Positions 36,125 to 40,194 of a DNA stretch of 40,194 nt are shown piece by piece. Below the pieces are notes generated by a model. The model searched no databases, had not been told where the DNA came from, and worked only from the letters and a program-made list of their open reading frames with translations. Every line of letters begins with the position of its first letter. Within the stretch, counting starts at the first letter, position 1. The stretch is from positions 1-40,194 of IMG/VR virus record IMGVR_UViG_3300050821_001425, one strand, 5' to 3'. This stretch comes from a virus. Both the position numbers and the translations under genes were made by a program.

Positions 36125-38266
36125 ATGTCCGCAACCGTCCTCAAAATGCCTGCCAGATCGCAGGATAGCGGACCTGCGGCTAATGACGCACCGATCTATT
36201 TCGACATCACGCGCCTTCGTCGGCAGTTTCAGGACTATGCGGCTGCGAAGGCAGATGAAGCCCGAGAAATGGTGGAAAGTCGCCATTATTACCATGCGGA
36301 CCAATGGACAGCCAAAGAAATCGAGAAACTCCGTGCTCGAAAGCAGCCAGTCGTCACGTCAAACCGGATTGTCCGAAAGATCGATGCGATTGTAGGCCTT
36401 GTCGAACGGCTGAGGCAGGATCCGAAGGGTTTTCCACGAACACCGCAACATGGCGAGGGCGCCGAACTGGCGACTGCGACGCTTCGGTATGTGCTGGATA
36501 GCTCGGATTGGAAGTCGAAAAGCTCGCGTATTTCCCGGTTTGGTGCGATCGATGGCATTGCTGGCGTTGAATACGATCTGGTTCCAGGAGATGAAGGTGA
36601 TCCGAATCTAGAACTGCATATCGCATATGGCGATGGTTTCTTCTACGATCCCCGATCCTATGACGAAGGGTTCACAGACGCTCGATACCTTGGAGTTGCC
36701 AAGAACGTTGATATCGAACTGGCCAAAGAGCTCGTTCCAGAGAAAGCCAACGAAATCGATAGCTTGGTTGAAACCGGGTCTGACCTGATCACGGAAAACG
36801 AAGTTGATCGCGAGAAGAACTGGCTTCAGGGAACCGAGAAAAAGCTACGTCTGGTCGATCATTGGTACATCAGCAAGGGCCGATGGTGCTGGTGCTTGTA
36901 TATCGGTACGGTCAAGCTGATGGAAGGCCTGTCACCGTTTATCGATGAAAAGGGCAAGACGTTTCCGCGATATCGGATGTTTTCGGCCTCGGTTGATCAT
37001 GATGGCGATCGGTATGGATTCGTTCGGAACCTGAAATCGCCTCAGGATGAGATCAACCATCGGCGCTCCAAGGCACTGCATTTGCTCAACACCAGGCGCC
37101 TGATCGTTGAAAAGGGTGCGCTTGACGATATCGAGGTTAGCCGGCGCGAATGGGCAAAGCCGGATGGCGTTCTAGAGATAAATCCGGGTCTCAAAGCCGA
37201 AGCCGATGAGTCGGCCGTCACGGATTTCAAGGGCCAATTGGAAATGCTCCAAGAGGCCAAGAACGAGATTGAGAACTTTGGGCCGAATCCGGCCTTGATC
37301 GGGCAGGGATTGGAAGATTCCAGCGGGCGAGCGATTGCGCTGCTTCAGCAGGCTGGGATTGCCGAACTCGGCCCGTATTTGTCAGCCTTCAAGAACTGGA
37401 AACTGCGGGTTTATCGGGACATCTGGAACATCATTCAACGCCATTGGACCGCGGAACGCTGGATCAGGGTAACCGACGATCAGCAGGTTGCGCAGTTTTT
37501 CGCGATCAACAAGCTCACGCTTGACCAGTATGGCCGCCCGGCGATTGTGAACGCGATCGGTTCTCTCGACGTTGATATCATCATCGATGAAGGGCCGGAC
37601 ACGATCAACATGCAGGCGGATTCGGCACAGACGTTGCAGGCGCTTGGTCCGCAGTTTGCCCAGCAATTCCCAGAGCTTGCCATCCAGCTTTCCGGATTGC
37701 CGCATTCGGTCACGAAACCGATGCTGGACAAGATCAAGCAGAAGCAAAACGCCCCGCCGCCGCCTGATCCGAAGGTACTGGCCATGCAGGCTCAGGCACA
37801 GATCCAAAGCCAGCAGGCGCAAGAGGAATCGCAGCGCAAGCAGGCTGAATTTGTTGCGGAGCAACAGCGGGAAGCTGCGAAACAACAGTTTGCTCGTCAA
37901 CAGCAGCAGGAACAAGCCGCGTTCGACTTCCACATGAAGGAGCAACAGGCTGCGCTGGACATGCGGATCGAGGAGCAGAAGGCTCATCAGCAAATGAACA
38001 TTGCCGGGATTAAGGCCGGGGCCGATATCCAGATCGCGCGGGAAAAGAACGCGGTGGATACGGAACATAAGGCCAGAGAATTTGAGTTCAAGCAGGCCGA
38101 CCGCGAAGCGCAAAACGCCGATCGAGAAGCCAGCAAGACCGAAAAGCCAGAAAAACAATCCAGTCCGGTTGAAGATGTTGCGAAGATCCTTGAAGTGGTG
38201 GCGAAGATCCAGAAGCCGAAGAAGCTGATCCGTGACGCCAAGGGCCAACTGACGGGGATTGAGTAA
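36125..38266 (+). CDS. P22-type portal protein
   Basis: 713 aa; P22 portal is 725. The N-terminal half has the P22_portal pattern (ESRHYYHADQWTAKEIEKLR, KQPVVTSNRIVRKIDAIVGL, GDGFFYDPRSYDEG). LIGQGLEDSSGRAIALLQQA (about 395-414) is the core loop that faces the channel. The C-terminus, from about residue 540, is a long Gln/Lys/Ala coiled coil. Portal forms the dodecameric entry for DNA. Its stop overlaps the next ATG. Confidence 0.9.
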   Translation: MSATVLKMPARSQDSGPAANDAPIYFDITRLRRQFQDYAAAKADEAREMVESRHYYHADQWTAKEIEKLRARKQPVVTSNRIVRKIDAIVGLVERLRQDPKGFPRTPQHGEGAELATATLRYVLDSSDWKSKSSRISRFGAIDGIAGVEYDLVPGDEGDPNLELHIAYGDGFFYDPRSYDEGFTDARYLGVAKNVDIELAKELVPEKANEIDSLVETGSDLITENEVDREKNWLQGTEKKLRLVDHWYISKGRWCWCLYIGTVKLMEGLSPFIDEKGKTFPRYRMFSASVDHDGDRYGFVRNLKSPQDEINHRRSKALHLLNTRRLIVEKGALDDIEVSRREWAKPDGVLEINPGLKAEADESAVTDFKGQLEMLQEAKNEIENFGPNPALIGQGLEDSSGRAIALLQQAGIAELGPYLSAFKNWKLRVYRDIWNIIQRHWTAERWIRVTDDQQVAQFFAINKLTLDQYGRPAIVNAIGSLDVDIIIDEGPDTINMQADSAQTLQALGPQFAQQFPELAIQLSGLPHSVTKPMLDKIKQKQNAPPPPDPKVLAMQAQAQIQSQQAQEESQRKQAEFVAEQQREAAKQQFARQQQQEQAAFDFHMKEQQAALDMRIEEQKAHQQMNIAGIKAGADIQIAREKNAVDTEHKAREFEFKQADREAQNADREASKTEKPEKQSSPVEDVAKILEVVAKIQKPKKLIRDAKGQLTGIE

Positions 38267-38670
38267 TGGCCCACCAGTACTCGGTTTCCGTAAGAAATGC
38301 CGGAATGGATGCCCGGCAGACGACCATAGGAACATCGCCCGTGCTGAAATTCTTCTCCGGGGTTGAGCCTGCGAACTGCGCCGCTGCCGATCCTGCTGGC
38401 TTGCTAGCGACGTTGACGCTGCCTGCGACATGGATGGCTGCGGCTGCTGCTGGTGTCAAGGCCAAGTCAGGCTCATGGACGGGAACGGGGAGCGCTGCCG
38501 GCACGATCGCGTCGTATCGGATCTATGACAGCGGTTTGGTTGCCTGCCATGTCCAGGGAACGGTCACGGCGACCGGCGGCGGTGGAGATATGACGGTGGA
38601 TAATGCTGTGATCGCGAATGGACAGGCAATCACGGTTAACACCTACCAGTGGACGGCTGGAAACAGTTAA
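38266..38670 (+). CDS. Small structural protein, unknown
   Basis: 134 aa, overlap with the portal stop. Gly/Ala/Thr-rich and beta-rich (FFSGVEPANCAAADPAGLLA; AKSGSWTGTGSAAGTIASYR). Such proteins of the same character occur near the head genes of many phages, possibly as decoration. Ends TAATG on the hydrolase start. Confidence 0.65.
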   Translation: MAHQYSVSVRNAGMDARQTTIGTSPVLKFFSGVEPANCAAADPAGLLATLTLPATWMAAAAAGVKAKSGSWTGTGSAAGTIASYRIYDSGLVACHVQGTVTATGGGGDMTVDNAVIANGQAITVNTYQWTAGNS

Positions 38671-40194
38671 TGCTGCTCCTCACCAGCACGTCCGACCTGA
38701 TCCAAGTCGTTACGGGATCAGCCTCTACGGTCGATGTACATGCGTCATGGGTGGATAACAACGCCGGCACGATCACGCCAGGCCGAACCAATACGGCGAT
38801 CACAACGGCGGCCACGACAACCGTAGTAGCATCGCCGGGAGCAAGCACGCAGCGCAATATTCAGACCTTGAATGTTCGGAACAAAGACGCTGCGGTAACG
38901 AACGCGGTCACGATTCGACATACGGACGGAACGACGATCGTAGAGTTGATCAAAGCCACTCTTGGGCTCGGCGAGGAACTTTCGTTCGTTGCCGGTCATG
39001 GTTGGTTCATTCTGGACGTTGCCGGCTCGGTCAAGACGGCGTTTTCGATTCCTGCGGGAACAGTCACCAATACCGCGCTTGCCAATATGCCGGCCAATAC
39101 AACGAAAGGAAACAATACGGCGGGAAGTGCTGCGCCGGTCGATCTGACTAAGCAGCAATTTCTTGCAATGCAGAACTTGATCACTCCGACGCCCGAAAGC
39201 ATCAGGCTGTTCGGCCATAGCTACATGATGGATACGCTGTGCACTTACGATCAGTCGTCGGCGACTGCGGCGATATTCCGGTCAGCATTGCGTTGCTTCG
39301 CGGGCAACTGGGACAATTTTTGCAATGCCGGTTCCAGGCTAAGTTCAGACAGCGCGAAGCATCTGGGCGGGTGGGCCTCGGTGTTCAGTAATATTCGTGT
39401 GCGAGGGACCAACTCAACCAAGAAGATTGCGCCTTATACGGGCGTAGGTGGCCTGACCATCCTGGGATGGGGCATCAACGATCTGGGACATGATACCGAT
39501 ACGGCACAAGAGATGGCCGCGTTTATCCATGCGATGCGCTCCTGCATAAGCCGTTGCCGGGCAGCTATTGTCATGGACAATACGGACGCCTCATGCGCCT
39601 ATGGCGCGGGCTTTACGGCGGTCACATCGGTGCAGGATTTCTCCACCATGGGGACGCTCCGCCGCGCCACGACGACGACGACGGCCACGGTGACGATTAC
39701 GATCCCGGCCGATTACAACGGCGAGATGATCGTCGTTGCATTTATCGGCAAAGCCGGTGTTGTCGGAGGGACGATCACGTTTTCCGGGACCGCGGGCTGG
39801 ACTGGCACACTGAGCACGAGCAATATCAAGGCACTTGCAGACGCGACAAACTGTCCGGTCGTCAAGCGGCAGACGGCGCCTGTCACTGGGGCGACGCAAA
39901 CGATTATTTGCACTTGTTCCCAGATCGATGCGTCTGGGAACATGGATTTCGATAGTTGGTGGCTTGAATCGAAGTATCCTTCCCCCGTTCTTGTTCAGAA
40001 CATCGCGAGATTGACGGCGACGGGCCAGGCGTTCTGGGCAGAGTGGTCGGTAGGAGGTTCCGAAGCAATACGCGATGCGAGTTGCCTAGCGTGGAATGCC
40101 GCGCTCGTCTCGCTGGTCGCCGAGTTCGACAGCATGGTCCAGATTTGGGACGCTGATGCGGCTCTCGGTAAGGACGTGAATAACTTCAGTCTTC
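38670..40194 (+). CDS. SGNH/GDSL-type hydrolase, N-terminal part (continues at 3-773)
   Basis: Starts at ATG 38670 overlapping the previous stop and continues through 40194 into base 3, total about 747 aa. Residues 1-170 are a beta-rich virion-type domain. The SGNH core then shows FGHSYMM (Ser184, block I), NAGSRLSS (block II) and GINDLG (Gly268, Asn270, block III), with His515 in block V. The usual block V Asp is Ser. These enzymes remove acetyl or other ester groups from polysaccharide and often serve to trim host capsule or O-antigen. Its place between portal and scaffold is unusual. Confidence 0.85.
   Translation, partial: MLLLTSTSDLIQVVTGSASTVDVHASWVDNNAGTITPGRTNTAITTAATTTVVASPGASTQRNIQTLNVRNKDAAVTNAVTIRHTDGTTIVELIKATLGLGEELSFVAGHGWFILDVAGSVKTAFSIPAGTVTNTALANMPANTTKGNNTAGSAAPVDLTKQQFLAMQNLITPTPESIRLFGHSYMMDTLCTYDQSSATAAIFRSALRCFAGNWDNFCNAGSRLSSDSAKHLGGWASVFSNIRVRGTNSTKKIAPYTGVGGLTILGWGINDLGHDTDTAQEMAAFIHAMRSCISRCRAAIVMDNTDASCAYGAGFTAVTSVQDFSTMGTLRRATTTTTATVTITIPADYNGEMIVVAFIGKAGVVGGTITFSGTAGWTGTLSTSNIKALADATNCPVVKRQTAPVTGATQTIICTCSQIDASGNMDFDSWWLESKYPSPVLVQNIARLTATGQAFWAEWSVGGSEAIRDASCLAWNAALVSLVAEFDSMVQIWDADAALGKDVNNFSL
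40141..40194. repeat. Right copy of the 54-bp terminal repeat
   Basis: Identical to bases 1-54; see the left copy. Marks circular overlap inside the hydrolase gene. Confidence 0.9.

Noticed and set aside
37382-38431. 349-codon open frame antisense to the portal
   Set aside because: Produced by the Gln/Lys/Ala codon pattern of the portal coiled coil; Arg/Leu-rich, no start signal.
40141-40194. 54-bp repeat as a true terminal repeat of virion DNA
   Set aside because: Located inside a gene and short; fits circular assembly overlap better.

Overview
The window is a complete temperate phage genome, circularly permuted. Bases 1-54 are identical to 40141-40194, and one gene (a GDSL/SGNH-type hydrolase, about 747 aa) runs off the right end and continues in frame at the left end, so the unique circle is 40,140 bp. 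Structural genes follow a P22-like podovirus plan: small and large terminase, P22-type portal, scaffold, coat of the DUF4043/N4-gp56 type, gp4-like and gp10-like head closure proteins, and three large internal/ejection-type proteins. An integrase and a CI-like repressor mark it as temperate. An alphaproteobacterial host, probably Hyphomicrobiales, is my inference from a GTA-type 3TM holin, a GcrA-like N-terminus, a DUF6456-like protein and the overall gene style; it is not proven. I see no tRNA, rRNA, CRISPR array or insertion sequence.

Layout. (1) 33831-40194 joining 1-18624, plus strand: packaging, head, head-tail, ejection proteins, a fibre/appendage module (11596-15255), then lysis and small membrane proteins (15547-18624). 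Hairpin terminators sit in front of the late block (33786), the coat gene (2490) and the lysis block (15511). (2) 18629-27420, minus strand: a long leftward operon of small early genes with many ATGA stop/start overlaps. It includes a candidate annealing protein, a DUF968-type nuclease, zinc-ribbon proteins, a DUF551 protein, a small winged-helix protein, the integrase, an HNH nuclease and several unknowns. (3) 27431-28208: the lysogeny switch. (4) 28803-33700, plus strand: rightward early operon with a CII-position regulator, GIY-YIG nuclease, a DnaA domain-IV protein, a SANT/GcrA-like plus LuxR-type regulator, PD-(D/E)XK nuclease, MT-A70 methyltransferase, HNH nuclease, DUF1376 replication protein and DUF6456-like protein.

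The switch can be read directly. Four 17-bp operators of the form GTTRC-N7-GYAAC lie around the repressor gene. Two sigma70-like promoters, each with a TTGACA -35 and an operator in the spacer, fire outward: left into the early operon and right into a Cro-like gene whose mRNA may be leaderless.

Replication features also stand out. Seven AAGCAAA/AAGCAAT iterons, five of them exact and mostly 11-12 bp apart, lie inside the DUF1376 gene next to an A/T-rich stretch, as lambda ori lies inside O. A perfect DnaA box is at 33692, and the phage carries its own DnaA DNA-binding domain.

Other oddities are many very short membrane-protein genes, some antisense inside the late operon; an apparent ATC start codon; three appendage-region proteins with Sec-type signal peptides; and a nuclease gene that seems to have captured the N-terminus of an MT-A70 methyltransferase.
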